NCBI RefSeq assembly: GCF_034259325.1
Contig: NZ_JAXIVS010000001.1
Location: 310,001-374,000, forward strand
From: Hyalangium ruber
Lineage (GTDB): Bacteria; Myxococcota; Myxococcia; Myxococcales; Myxococcaceae
Direction: 5' to 3'
Length of the DNA stretch: 64,000 nt
Both the position numbers and the translations under genes were made by a program. This document shows, piece by piece, positions 26,318 through 34,562 of this stretch; the first letter of the stretch is position 1; every line of letters starts with the position of its first letter. The notes below the pieces were generated by a model. That model was given only the letters and a program-made list of their open reading frames with translations. It made no database searches and was not told where the DNA came from.

Positions 26318-29300
26318 ATGACCTCTTCCTTCCAGCACTCCTTCTGTACCCTGACGTTCGATTCCGACCTTCGCCGCCAGGGGTTCTCGGACTGGGTGGT
26401 TGGCAATTCCTTTGCCTTCTACAAGGGCCAGGGGCCTGCTCCCGCGAAGTCCGTGCTCTTCCTGGGAAGCCCAGGCACGGTGGGCCAGGCAGACAACCCG
26501 GTGCGGATCCAGCCAGAGAGCATCGGCTTCCCCGAGCTGATGGCCGTGAGCTCGGACAAGATGCTGTACCGCGAAGGGAACGACACGGTACGGCTGATGG
26601 TGTACGCGCCCCGGATGCACGGCGCGGTCACGCTCCTGCTCCAGCTCAACGGTACGGAGCTGACCCGTGTCCAGGTGGGCCTGGATGACAACGGCCTGGG
26701 CCTGTTCGAGCTGAGAGATCCCGTCGCCGGCGACTACACCGTGGAGCTGGGAGACGCGAAGACCTCCTTCACCGTCGCGGCCTACAAGCTCGCGCCCCTC
26801 ACGGGCCGGCTGGAGCAGGTACGCATCGAAGGCAGAAAAGGCTCGGAGACGCTGCACTTCTCCGCACGGCTGGAGACCTATGGAGCTCCGCTGACCGGCG
26901 GGGTGAAGGTGACGCTGGTGGATATGGGCAGCCATCCGCCCTCCCACAAGGCGACCCTGGCGCTCGAGGCCGATGCCACGGGACACCTCGAGGGTTCCCT
27001 GGCGCTCTCGGGCTCGGGCCCCTTCGCGCTGCAGGTGCAGGCCACGCGGGATGCGATGAAGACGGCCACCCTGCCCCTGCCCGGCTCACGCAAGGAAGAG
27101 CGCGAGGAGCTGGAGCTCTCCGTGTGGGGCAAGCGAAGGCTGGCCCGACTGGTGCCCTTTCAGGGTGCGACCGAGCATCGCGGGCTGTGGATCGGCGCTG
27201 GCAGCGAGAACAAGAGCACGCCCCTCTATTTGGAGGAGGAGGCCGGAAAGGCCTGGGTGCGCTTCCGGGCCGATATCGAGGCCTGGCGAGTGGTGGTGGT
27301 GGATGTCCACCATGGCTCGTTCCAGGAACTGTCCGGCGGTCCCGCCGAGGCGGGAACGAAGGTGAACCTGCCCGTGACCGGCACGTGGTCTCTGGTGCTC
27401 GTGGGGCTCTCCTACCTGGGCCATTGCTGGGAAGGCCGAGCGGCCATCGTCCTCCCCGGCAAGACGATGCAGGTGCGGGCCCCGAAGGTCGCGGGCCCGG
27501 GCGAAGAGGTGATGGTGGAGCTGCAGGGGGCGCCGGGTGCCAGCGCCTTCCTGCTCGTCAAGGATCAGCGCCTGCAGGTGGCTGACACGCCTGGGTCCAC
27601 GACCGCGGCGTCCCTGCGCAGGCAGCTCGAGCATGGACTGAGGCGCGTCACCGACGGCACATGCACTCAGACATTGGAGGACATTCTCCCGCAGCCCCCT
27701 CCTCCGATGCCGCCAGGGGGAATGCTTTTGGAGTCGGGAGCCGGCTTCTTCATGGACGATCTTCCCGTCCCATCGGCGGCGATGTCGCTACCCAGCGCGG
27801 CCCCTTTGATGATGGAGGACATGGACCCAGCGGAAGAGGAGGCCCCGGCGCGTGAGCAGCCGCGGGAAGGTCCGACCCGTAGCTCCTTCCCTGACGTCAT
27901 GCTGGCACGGCTGGTGCGACTGGATGGAGAGGGGAAGGCAAGCGTTCCCGTGAAGCTGGGAGATGGAATGGGAACCCTGGCCGTGGAGGCCTTCGCGGTG
28001 ACACGCGAGGACTGGGCGGTAGCCAGCGCGGAGCTTCTGGTGTCGAAGGAAGTCTTCGGCGAGCTGGTGCTGCCGCGCTTCGTGGCCGCGGGGGACCATG
28101 CCGAAGGCGTGCTGCACGTCCGAGTGGCCTCGGGACTGGCCACCGTCACGGTCCTGCGAGAGGGCCAGCCCGTGCGCCTGTTCTGCACGAATGAGAGCGG
28201 AGAGCGGCTGACCCTCGCGGCGCCCGGCCAGGTGGTGCGCTTCCCCGCCCAGGCCGGCCGCTACCAGGCGGAGGTCCGGGGCGAGTCCCTCGTGGATCGC
28301 TCCGAGGGCAAGGTGGAGGAGCCCGGCAAGCTGCTCTGGCTGCAGCAAGCGCTCCGGATGCTGGCGCCGGGAGAAGTCGTGGATCTGGATCAGGAGCCGG
28401 GAGGCCTGGCCCTCAAGGTCCTCCCCTCTCTGGACAAAGCCTTCGATCGGATGGTGGGAGGCCTTCGCGCCTACGAGCACGCCTGCTGCGAGCAGACGAG
28501 CGCCGTGCTGTTGGCGGCCACCGCCGCCTGGCTGACGGCCCAGGACGAGGACATGAAGCGCTCGGCGGCGGCGCACATGCGGGCCTGCATCGCTCGCGAG
28601 GAGTCCATGCACCTGCCTGGGAAGGGCTTCAAGAGCTATCCGCACAGCCCACCCGAGGTCTCCGGTTACTCCCCCGGGGCCACCTTCAACCTGCTCCAGA
28701 TGGACATGGTGAAGGCCTTCCCCTTGGACGCGGAGCTGGCGAGGTCCGTGGACCGCTGCCTGGAGATGGCACGGGATGCGGCGAAGGCCCATCGAATCGA
28801 TCCCGCCCCCGTGAAGCCGCAGTCGGCCCGGGAGGCCTATGGCCGCTCCTCGAAGTTCCCCGAGGACCGAGAGCGGATGGCCGCCTTCATCCGAGAGCGC
28901 ATCGAGCCGTGGCAGAACCAGAGCAAGGCCATCCTCAAGTTCAAGGCGCCAGCGATGCTCCCTGGGGCGTACCCAAACAACCCAGCGATGATCCGCTCGG
29001 AGACCGCCTTCGGGGCGGCGACCCTGATCGAAGCCGGAAGGCAGCACCTGCCCCATGGGTTGGCGCTGGCCAACACGGTGTTGGGCGCCATCCAGGAGAA
29101 TGGCAGCCTCTACTCCACGCTGGACTCGGTGGCCGCCATCACCCTGCTCGCGGCCCTGCGCAACGCCCGAGTCGCGATAGGGCCACAGGGGCGGATCCGC
29201 GTAGATGGGCAGGAGCTGACGCTCGCCGAGGCCCTCTCCCGCTCGAGCAGCCGCCGGGTAGAGTCCGTGGAGGGCCATGTCCAGGTGCAGGTGAACCGCC

Positions 29301-29752
29301 TGGTGGAGGAGGACTACACGGCGCTGGACGATGGCATGAAGGCCCAGGTGTCCCTGATGCACAAAGGCCGGAAATCCTCCCACCTGGTTCCCGGAGACTC
29401 GGTGGAGTTGGTCATCTCTCTGCAGAGCCAATACCAGGAGGGCGATCTGGTTCACGTCTTCCTGCCGGATGCGCTCTCCTGGGTACACGGAGGTGGTCAG
29501 GTCAAGCGCTTCTCCATGGACATGAAGGGCGAGAGCGAGCTCCGAGTCCCCCTGGCCGCCACGGGCCTGACGCTGGATAGCAACGGAGGCCCGGGCCGCC
29601 AGCACTTCGCCGTCTGCATCCGCAACATGTACGACGAGAAGCGGGGGAAGGGCTTCGGCCAGATCCCCGTGTCCGTCCACCGGCTCACCGCCTCCGGCCC
29701 CAGCGGGCTGGCACAGCGCGTCTTCAAGGGGATCAAGGATCTGATCGGATAA
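26318..29752 (+). CDS. Alpha-2-macroglobulin-like protein with CxEQ thioester motif, no signal peptide
   Basis: 1144 residues from the ATG at 26318 (GGAG eight bases upstream). Macroglobulin-type beta domains fill the first ~440 residues. A Pro/Met/acidic low-complexity stretch at about 445-525 (ILPQPPPPMPP...) sits where a protease bait region would be. A thioester domain follows, with YEHACCEQTSAV (C723, E725, Q726); eukaryotic A2M has GCGEQ. An alpha/alpha toroid-like region and a receptor-binding-like C-terminus follow. Bacterial A2M homologues trap proteases. Here neither a Sec nor a lipoprotein signal precedes the protein, which is odd for that role. It could be exported by another route or act inside the cell. 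Confidence 0.75.
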   Translation: MTSSFQHSFCTLTFDSDLRRQGFSDWVVGNSFAFYKGQGPAPAKSVLFLGSPGTVGQADNPVRIQPESIGFPELMAVSSDKMLYREGNDTVRLMVYAPRMHGAVTLLLQLNGTELTRVQVGLDDNGLGLFELRDPVAGDYTVELGDAKTSFTVAAYKLAPLTGRLEQVRIEGRKGSETLHFSARLETYGAPLTGGVKVTLVDMGSHPPSHKATLALEADATGHLEGSLALSGSGPFALQVQATRDAMKTATLPLPGSRKEEREELELSVWGKRRLARLVPFQGATEHRGLWIGAGSENKSTPLYLEEEAGKAWVRFRADIEAWRVVVVDVHHGSFQELSGGPAEAGTKVNLPVTGTWSLVLVGLSYLGHCWEGRAAIVLPGKTMQVRAPKVAGPGEEVMVELQGAPGASAFLLVKDQRLQVADTPGSTTAASLRRQLEHGLRRVTDGTCTQTLEDILPQPPPPMPPGGMLLESGAGFFMDDLPVPSAAMSLPSAAPLMMEDMDPAEEEAPAREQPREGPTRSSFPDVMLARLVRLDGEGKASVPVKLGDGMGTLAVEAFAVTREDWAVASAELLVSKEVFGELVLPRFVAAGDHAEGVLHVRVASGLATVTVLREGQPVRLFCTNESGERLTLAAPGQVVRFPAQAGRYQAEVRGESLVDRSEGKVEEPGKLLWLQQALRMLAPGEVVDLDQEPGGLALKVLPSLDKAFDRMVGGLRAYEHACCEQTSAVLLAATAAWLTAQDEDMKRSAAAHMRACIAREESMHLPGKGFKSYPHSPPEVSGYSPGATFNLLQMDMVKAFPLDAELARSVDRCLEMARDAAKAHRIDPAPVKPQSAREAYGRSSKFPEDRERMAAFIRERIEPWQNQSKAILKFKAPAMLPGAYPNNPAMIRSETAFGAATLIEAGRQHLPHGLALANTVLGAIQENGSLYSTLDSVAAITLLAALRNARVAIGPQGRIRVDGQELTLAEALSRSSSRRVESVEGHVQVQVNRLVEEDYTALDDGMKAQVSLMHKGRKSSHLVPGDSVELVISLQSQYQEGDLVHVFLPDALSWVHGGGQVKRFSMDMKGESELRVPLAATGLTLDSNGGPGRQHFAVCIRNMYDEKRGKGFGQIPVSVHRLTASGPSGLAQRVFKGIKDLIG

Positions 29753-29768
29753 CACACGTGGCAACAGC

Positions 29769-29791
29769 GGGTTCGATTGTCGCCGCCTCCA
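29769..29791 (+). repeat. tmRNA/tRNA 3'-end-like sequence, copy A
   Basis: GGGTTCGATT followed by GTCGCC and GCCTCCA has the form of a T-arm plus the 3' strand of an acceptor stem. It differs at two bases from copies B (41561) and C (44139). No 5' half of an RNA gene is present: the upstream DNA codes for the A2M-like protein. It lies 47 bp before the lipoprotein nuclease gene. It looks like an attachment-site remnant left by integration at an RNA gene 3' end. Confidence 0.55.
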
Positions 29792-29837
29792 CTTGTTTAT
29801 GCGCCGCAGGCAGAACCTCTTTCGTGAGGTAGCGTTC

Positions 29838-30620
29838 ATGCTGCACCGGGCTTGCATCACACTTCTGTTACTTCTTTCGGCCTGCGCAACAATGGAGCCG
29901 AGCCCGACAATGCCGGGCGTTCCGAAGGCGAGGGTTGCCAATCTTCAGCGGGCGGCTCAGTACCCTTGGACAGATGACGGGCACTGCGTGGCGCGAGAAT
30001 CCGTCAACGAGTGGCCGGTCTTGGCAGAGAGGTGCTACCACGCTCTTGACCGTGATCGGGTCAAGTTCCGCGATATCACAGGAAGGTGCGCTGTTGCCTC
30101 AGCAGGTGCGGCTGCCGTGGGCGTGGGGCTCTGTATCTTTGCGGCGCCTGAAATCGTCGTCGGGGCAGTGATTGTTGTTGGTGTCGTGGGGGTGGCAGTA
30201 GTCATCAAAGAGGAACTGGATGCGTATCAGCGAAACGCATCCCGCGAGAGTGGGAAGCCCAAGCCCCAAGCACAGCCATCCAACGAGCAGGAAACCGTCG
30301 CGAACCGAAAGCCCAAGCCGGAAGGGTCCCCGCTGGGTAAGGATTGGCTCCCACCTGTGTTCGTCAACGGCAAGCACTTCGATGCGCTGGTTCTTGCTAC
30401 ACGCACGCTATGGGAGGTCAAGACTGATAATTTCGATATACACTCTCCTCGCTCACAAGCGTTCTTCGCCAAAGTAAAGTTGCCGGAAATTCAGCGCGAG
30501 AAAAGACTCGCGGAAGCATGTGGGTATAACTTCGCCGTTGGCGTGCGAAGCGCAGCGCACAAAGCCGCCTTGCTCCGACTAGACCCCAAACTCGACATTG
30601 TCGTCATGGACTGGTGCTGA
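29838..30620 (+). CDS. Lipoprotein PD-(D/E)XK nuclease-like toxin (DUF6310-type), SitA-like
   Basis: 260 residues from the ATG at 29838 (GAGGT site). A lipoprotein signal (ITLLLLLSAC, lipid Cys 16) is followed by a linker and a Gly/Val/Ala-rich hydrophobic hairpin (about 84-122). A proline/lysine linker then leads to a C-terminal domain (about 168-260) with FDALVLATRTLWEVKTD. D182, E193 and K195 fit the PD-(D/E)XK nuclease core. The C-terminal domain resembles DUF6310 as I recall it. Lipid-anchored toxins followed directly by an immunity gene are the plan of the myxobacterial SitA proteins delivered by outer membrane exchange. G+C is visibly lower than in neighbours, suggesting recent transfer. 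Confidence 0.65.
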   Translation: MLHRACITLLLLLSACATMEPSPTMPGVPKARVANLQRAAQYPWTDDGHCVARESVNEWPVLAERCYHALDRDRVKFRDITGRCAVASAGAAAVGVGLCIFAAPEIVVGAVIVVGVVGVAVVIKEELDAYQRNASRESGKPKPQAQPSNEQETVANRKPKPEGSPLGKDWLPPVFVNGKHFDALVLATRTLWEVKTDNFDIHSPRSQAFFAKVKLPEIQREKRLAEACGYNFAVGVRSAAHKAALLRLDPKLDIVVMDWC

Positions 30621-30621
30621 C

Positions 30622-31380
30622 GTGTCATCCGCACAGAGTTCTCTACACCTCACAGTCTACGCGCCTGCGCTGGTGCGTAACGATGGGCGACCTCTCGCTA
30701 TCGTACATGGGATGGAGCGTGCCATTCCTGGACTGCGGCTGGGGTGGACGACTTCTGAGAAAGACGACCTCATTCCATTGCCGCACCGCGATGAGTGGGT
30801 CGCGACAGATAGGACAGACAACGGCTTTCCCTTCCTTTGCAATGATGACGACCATCGCGTCGTGACGCTTACCGGGTGGGAAAACGCGACGGGCCTTGCC
30901 GCAGGGGGGCCGCCTCATTTTGAAGTCCATGCGACGCTGCCACACGATGTAGCCGGAATCGCAGCGGCAGCGGATGCGCTGGAAGCCGCAGCGGAGGGCG
31001 CACGCGCGTTCTGGGGGCACGTGCTGCCGTCTAGCGTTGCCGATGCCGTGGCGCAGCAGTATCACCACCTGGGGGATGAGCGCCCCGTGCCACCTCATGG
31101 GCTGCCTTGGCTCAAGCACTCACGGGACATCTCCGCGCCTGAGATTCCGCATTACCTCGGGTGGCTGAACTACTGGTCGGCCGCTACCGCGCGAGCCCTC
31201 GGGTTCCCAGCCCCCGCGTGCGACGCCGAACTGCTCGCACGGGCGCGGCGCACGCCGTCGGGCGGGTGGGTAGTGCAGCTCACGGACGCACCGCTCGAGC
31301 TCGACAACCCCGCCCACCTGGACGCTCTCCTGCGGGCCTATGAGCGCTTCCCGGAAATCGGCGGGCGCTCAGCGCCGTGA
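30622..31380 (+). CDS. Probable cognate immunity protein (DUF5953-type)
   Basis: 252 residues from a GTG at 30622, one base after the stop of the lipoprotein nuclease gene, so the two are translationally coupled. It is a soluble acidic protein with no signal (VSSAQSSLHLTVYAPALVRNDGRPLAIVHGMERAIPGLRLGW...). This opening and the GWTTSEKDDLIPLPHRDEW segment resemble the DUF5953 family that I recall next to DUF6310 genes. Position and lack of signal fit a cytoplasmic protein that blocks the nuclease in the producer and its kin. Inhibition itself is inferred. Confidence 0.65.
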   Translation: MSSAQSSLHLTVYAPALVRNDGRPLAIVHGMERAIPGLRLGWTTSEKDDLIPLPHRDEWVATDRTDNGFPFLCNDDDHRVVTLTGWENATGLAAGGPPHFEVHATLPHDVAGIAAAADALEAAAEGARAFWGHVLPSSVADAVAQQYHHLGDERPVPPHGLPWLKHSRDISAPEIPHYLGWLNYWSAATARALGFPAPACDAELLARARRTPSGGWVVQLTDAPLELDNPAHLDALLRAYERFPEIGGRSAP

Positions 31381-31433
31381 AGTCTCTGCGCGGTGCGTCC
31401 CTGGGCGGGTGCTAGCAATGGGTCGAGGCTTTT

Positions 31434-31466
31434 GCCCGCGCGTCTCGCTCCTATGAACGCGCGGGC
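31434..31466 (+). terminator. Hairpin between convergent genes, possible terminator
   Basis: GCCCGCGCGT (31434-31443) and ACGCGCGGGC (31457-31466) form a perfect 10 bp G+C-rich stem with a 13-base loop. It lies between the immunity gene stop (31380) and the stop of the convergent lipoprotein gene (31510). There is no clear T-run after it on the plus strand, so an intrinsic terminator is plausible but not certain. Confidence 0.5.
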
Positions 31467-31509
31467 GGTCACCCCTCTGACTGACTCCCCTCTGGGACTC
31501 CTCCGCCGG

Positions 31510-33186
31510 CTAATGGTTGTCGCCGGGGAGCTCGCAGAGGTCGTGGTCCTGCAGCGGATTGACGTGGCCCTCCGCGTTGCCCGTCAGCGACTGGGCATAG
31601 ATGCCGCCATCGAAGCTCCCGTTGTGGAACGTGATGTGAGCGTACGGGGCCAGCACCGTGCCCCAGAAGCCGTAGCCCTGGGCGTTGATGCTCGTGGCAT
31701 CCCCGAAGTTGAAGAGCACCCCACGCTGATCAATGCCGCCAGCGAACGACTGGCCGAAGCCCGCGAAGGTGGCCGAGATGCCCTGGATGTTGAGCACCGC
31801 CAGCGAGCCGGCCGGCGCCTCGATCGACAGCAGCTTGGCGCCGGTGAAGTCGCTGGCGCTCACCTGGAAGACGTTCAGGTGGCCATCCGTGCCGCGCAGC
31901 ATGAGGCCGCCCCAGGACTCGCGCGTCGTCGTGCCGTTGACAGGCAGGCTGGCCAGCTGCGAGGACAGGTTGCGCAGCTCCGCGCCGCGTGCGGCGAAGT
32001 CGATGGGCGTACCCTGAGCCACGCTGCCCCGCGGGTAGATCACGCTCTGGTCGGCGCTGTAGCTGCCTCCGTGCCAGGCCTCACCCCAAACGCCACCGTT
32101 GCTGAGCGTCAGGTTGCCGCCGGCCACCAGCACGTTGGAGATGTTCGTGTCCGGCATCTCGTGGCCCACCGAGAAGTGGTTCATGGTGATGTTGCCACCG
32201 GCCGCCACCTTGCCCTCCACGTCCGTGCCCTCGGTGTAGTCCCCGAGCAGGAAGAGGTTGTAGTCATTGAGGCGGATCTGAAGCCCGCCCGAGGAGTCGT
32301 GGTAGCAGGTGCCGTCTTCGCCATTGCAGGTGTCCACCGTGCATGCGTTGCCGTCGTCGCAGTCCGCGTTGACGTGGCAGCCGGGATCGCACGCGTCGCC
32401 GATGCCGTCGGAGTCGAGGTCCTCCTGGCCGGGGTTGGAGACGCAGCGGCAGTTGTCGAGGTTGTCGGGGATGCCGTCACTGTCGCAGTCGGCGATCTGA
32501 TCGGTGTCGAGCAGCGCGTAGTCGAAGGCGAGGTAGGGCTCGTTGGGAGCGATGATGGTGATGACCACCCGGCCGTCCGTCATGGCGGACCACGGGACGA
32601 TGCCGTAGGCCATCTGCACGAGGCCGTCCTGGTTGCCACCCTGGAGCGTCAGCGTCCGCACCACGCCATCGACCCGGATGCTCGCGGGCGTCACGTCGTA
32701 GTCGCCAAAGACCAGGTTGATGTAGTGGTCCACGCCGTAGTCGATGTCACCGGGGACGGGCACGGTGAAGTCAAAGATGAAGGATTTGCCATCCGCGGCG
32801 CCCGCTTCCGTAAGCGAGCGGTCGGTGAGCTGCGCCCCGTTCGTTGCCGCGCGCTCGGCGGCGGAGCGGAAGTCGAAGTCGTCGTTGCTGCCGACCGCGG
32901 TGGAGCCGTTGCGGTTCCAGTCGGGCAGGTACTCTCCGGGCTCGATGCGGCCGTCGCCGTCGACATCCGCGGGCTGGGTGTGCGGAGCGCCCGAGGCACG
33001 AACCTTCCCGGCGGGGGAGATGCCGAAGCCGTCGATGTCGCCGATGAGCTTTCGCACCACGCTCGATTGATTGAGGTTGCGAGCACGTGCCCCCGCACCC
33101 TGCGGACTCTCAGAGGAGTCCACGGGCCCGCAGGCGGCGAGCGACAAGAGGACGGCAGCCAATGGCCGAACAAGATGGGTACGCAT
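31510..33186 (-). CDS. Choice-of-anchor-A surface lipoprotein with thrombospondin-3 repeats
   Basis: 558 residues with a lipoprotein signal ([11 protein letters not shown]). Residues about 30-240 form a beta domain with DxDGDG-type calcium loops ([21 protein letters not shown]). A thrombospondin type 3 segment follows ([14 protein letters not shown]...[15 protein letters not shown], about 243-280), then a Cys-rich unit ([20 protein letters not shown]). The C-terminal ~240 residues match the choice-of-anchor-A domain ([29 protein letters not shown]...VLNIQG...GVLFNF...[11 protein letters not shown]). It is probably exposed on the outer membrane with an adhesive or matrix role. It is transcribed alone. 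Confidence 0.85.
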   Translation of the reverse strand: MRTHLVRPLAAVLLSLAACGPVDSSESPQGAGARARNLNQSSVVRKLIGDIDGFGISPAGKVRASGAPHTQPADVDGDGRIEPGEYLPDWNRNGSTAVGSNDDFDFRSAAERAATNGAQLTDRSLTEAGAADGKSFIFDFTVPVPGDIDYGVDHYINLVFGDYDVTPASIRVDGVVRTLTLQGGNQDGLVQMAYGIVPWSAMTDGRVVITIIAPNEPYLAFDYALLDTDQIADCDSDGIPDNLDNCRCVSNPGQEDLDSDGIGDACDPGCHVNADCDDGNACTVDTCNGEDGTCYHDSSGGLQIRLNDYNLFLLGDYTEGTDVEGKVAAGGNITMNHFSVGHEMPDTNISNVLVAGGNLTLSNGGVWGEAWHGGSYSADQSVIYPRGSVAQGTPIDFAARGAELRNLSSQLASLPVNGTTTRESWGGLMLRGTDGHLNVFQVSASDFTGAKLLSIEAPAGSLAVLNIQGISATFAGFGQSFAGGIDQRGVLFNFGDATSINAQGYGFWGTVLAPYAHITFHNGSFDGGIYAQSLTGNAEGHVNPLQDHDLCELPGDNH

Positions 33187-33526
33187 GCGGTGTCTCCCAC
33201 TCCGACTAATAGAGGTTCACGATGTATTGAGGGATAGCGTGTTTTCCGGATCTGGGGTGGTGAGAAAGAAGTCGAGCGCCGTTGAACTCTCGGGAGCGCA
33301 CAGTCAGCCCCGCTTTTTCCAGTGGTGCCAACACCTTGCGGCCACACTTGCCCACGGGGAGCACCTGCTCACGCACACCGTGCGCGGCGGCCATCGCTGC
33401 TTGCTCGAAAGCTCGCGAGCAGGCAGCCACCATCGTCATGCCCTGAGAACTTCACCTCCCGATCAGGTGATGGTTGCTCAGAGGAGTGCATCCCACCTTG
33501 GGCTCGACCAGCCTTGGAGGTGTGCC
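33187..33526. other. 340 bp intergenic region with a possible gene remnant
   Basis: It contains the divergent promoters of the two flanking lipoprotein genes. On the minus strand 33206-33439 is an open frame of 77 codons ending [25 protein letters not shown]. The sequence looks protein-like but has no clear start signal, and it overlaps the space where promoters should lie. It may be the tail of a decayed gene. Nothing else was recognised. Confidence 0.35.
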
Positions 33527-34018
33527 ATGAAGATCCGCTCGCTTTCCGCGCTTGCGATGACGCTGTTCCTCTTCTTGGGAGGATGTGGCGGCGACGATGA
33601 GAGCAGCGAGGGTGATGACGGTGGAGGCGGCGATGAGAGGCGCTCTGGAGGTGAGCCGCCCGCGTTCTTGCTTCAAGGGTGGATCGTGCCGACCTCTGAC
33701 TTCACGGCGGCGACGTATGACTTCACCCAGATCGAGGCAGCAGGCCAGCGGACGGTCGAGATCCGTACGTGGCAGCGCATCGGGTCGCTCGGATGGCAAT
33801 CGATGCAGGCGTTCACCGCCCTCTTCACGGTGAACAACCAGCAGATCACCCTGAGCAGCCCGACGGGGTTCCAGGATGTGTGGCAGATCATCGCCGTAGG
33901 TCAGACCAGCATGACTGTCCAGAGTCAGCGAGATGGAACCACCTTCGAGTTGTTCAACTGCTTTGCCCCTGTCTGGCCGCCTCTGATCCTCGCCTCCACA
34001 CGCGGCTGCCAGCGTTGA
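33527..34018 (+). CDS. Small hypothetical lipoprotein
   Basis: 163 residues from the ATG at 33527 (TTGGAGG seven bases upstream). A lipoprotein signal ([13 protein letters not shown]) leads into a Gly/Asp/Glu-rich flexible linker ([17 protein letters not shown]). A compact beta-type domain of about 110 residues follows ([35 protein letters not shown]...), ending in two cysteines. No family recognised. It converges with the GPGG-repeat gene, whose stop lies 40 bp away. Confidence 0.7.
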   Translation: MKIRSLSALAMTLFLFLGGCGGDDESSEGDDGGGGDERRSGGEPPAFLLQGWIVPTSDFTAATYDFTQIEAAGQRTVEIRTWQRIGSLGWQSMQAFTALFTVNNQQITLSSPTGFQDVWQIIAVGQTSMTVQSQRDGTTFELFNCFAPVWPPLILASTRGCQR

Positions 34019-34057
34019 CGGCCTGCCGGGCGCGGGCGCGGTGCCATCCCTGCCCGC

Positions 34058-34537
34058 CTACTGCGTCAGGTTGGAGCGAGAGGCGCCCGGACCACCCGGA
34101 CCACCCGGGCCACCCGGGCCACCCGGACCCGCAGGGGTGGAAAGACTGACGCCCGGGCCACCCGGACCACCCGGACCACCCGGGCCCACCAGGCTGACAC
34201 CCGGCCCCCCCGGGCCGCCAGGGCCACCAGGGCCCGTCACGGAGGCCCCCGGCCCATTGCGCCCGGAGCCGTCCCGAGCCTCGGTGAGCACCGGCTGCGC
34301 ACCGGGCATCGGCTGGACGGAGAAGGTCACACCACTCTGGGCCGCGCCGCCCACATAGATGTTCACGACCGTCGGCTGGGCCGGAGCCTGCGCTGAAACC
34401 GAGCCCGTGGCCTGGAACCCGCCGAGCATGCTCACGGGAACCTCGGTGAGATCTCCCGCCTCTCCCAACCGCTCCAGCTTCACTGCCGCGCCCGTCGTCG
34501 TGTCGACGGTGAGCAGATACTTCGTCTGGTTCGACAT
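34058..34537 (-). CDS. Gly-Pro-Gly-Gly repeat protein, candidate RiPP precursor for the adjacent radical SAM enzyme
   Basis: 159 residues from the ATG at 34537 (GGGAG site), 25 bp after the radical SAM gene on the same strand. Residues 1-94 form a folded-looking leader ([28 protein letters not shown]...[21 protein letters not shown]). Residues 95-151 consist of [12 protein letters not shown] blocks separated by VSLV and VSLSTPA, ending ASRSNLTQ. There are no cysteines and no signal peptide. The order (conserved leader, low-complexity repetitive tail, immediate maturase neighbour) is that of a modified peptide precursor. The alternative is a collagen-like structural protein unrelated to the enzyme. 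Codon third positions support this strand over the mirror GPP frame on the plus strand. Confidence 0.65.
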   Translation of the reverse strand: MSNQTKYLLTVDTTTGAAVKLERLGEAGDLTEVPVSMLGGFQATGSVSAQAPAQPTVVNIYVGGAAQSGVTFSVQPMPGAQPVLTEARDGSGRNGPGASVTGPGGPGGPGGPGVSLVGPGGPGGPGGPGVSLSTPAGPGGPGGPGGPGGPGASRSNLTQ

Positions 34538-34562
34538 CTCTTCTCCCTGGGGTGACTTCACT

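Noticed and set aside
27788-29941. 717-codon minus-strand frame opposite the A2M-like gene
   Set aside because: Antisense shadow; lacks domain features and runs past the end of the real gene.
31510-33186. Plus-strand frame of about 600 codons opposite the choice-of-anchor lipoprotein
   Set aside because: Antisense shadow with Val/Ala/Arg-rich sequence and no start signal.
34081-34250. Short repeats resembling a CRISPR or VNTR
   Set aside because: They are codon repeats of the GPGG protein with no spacer structure.
34041-34358. Collagen-like GPP protein on the plus strand
   Set aside because: It has no convincing ribosome site, and the minus frame has a normal leader, start signal and operon position. 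Kept as a finding about mirror coding only.
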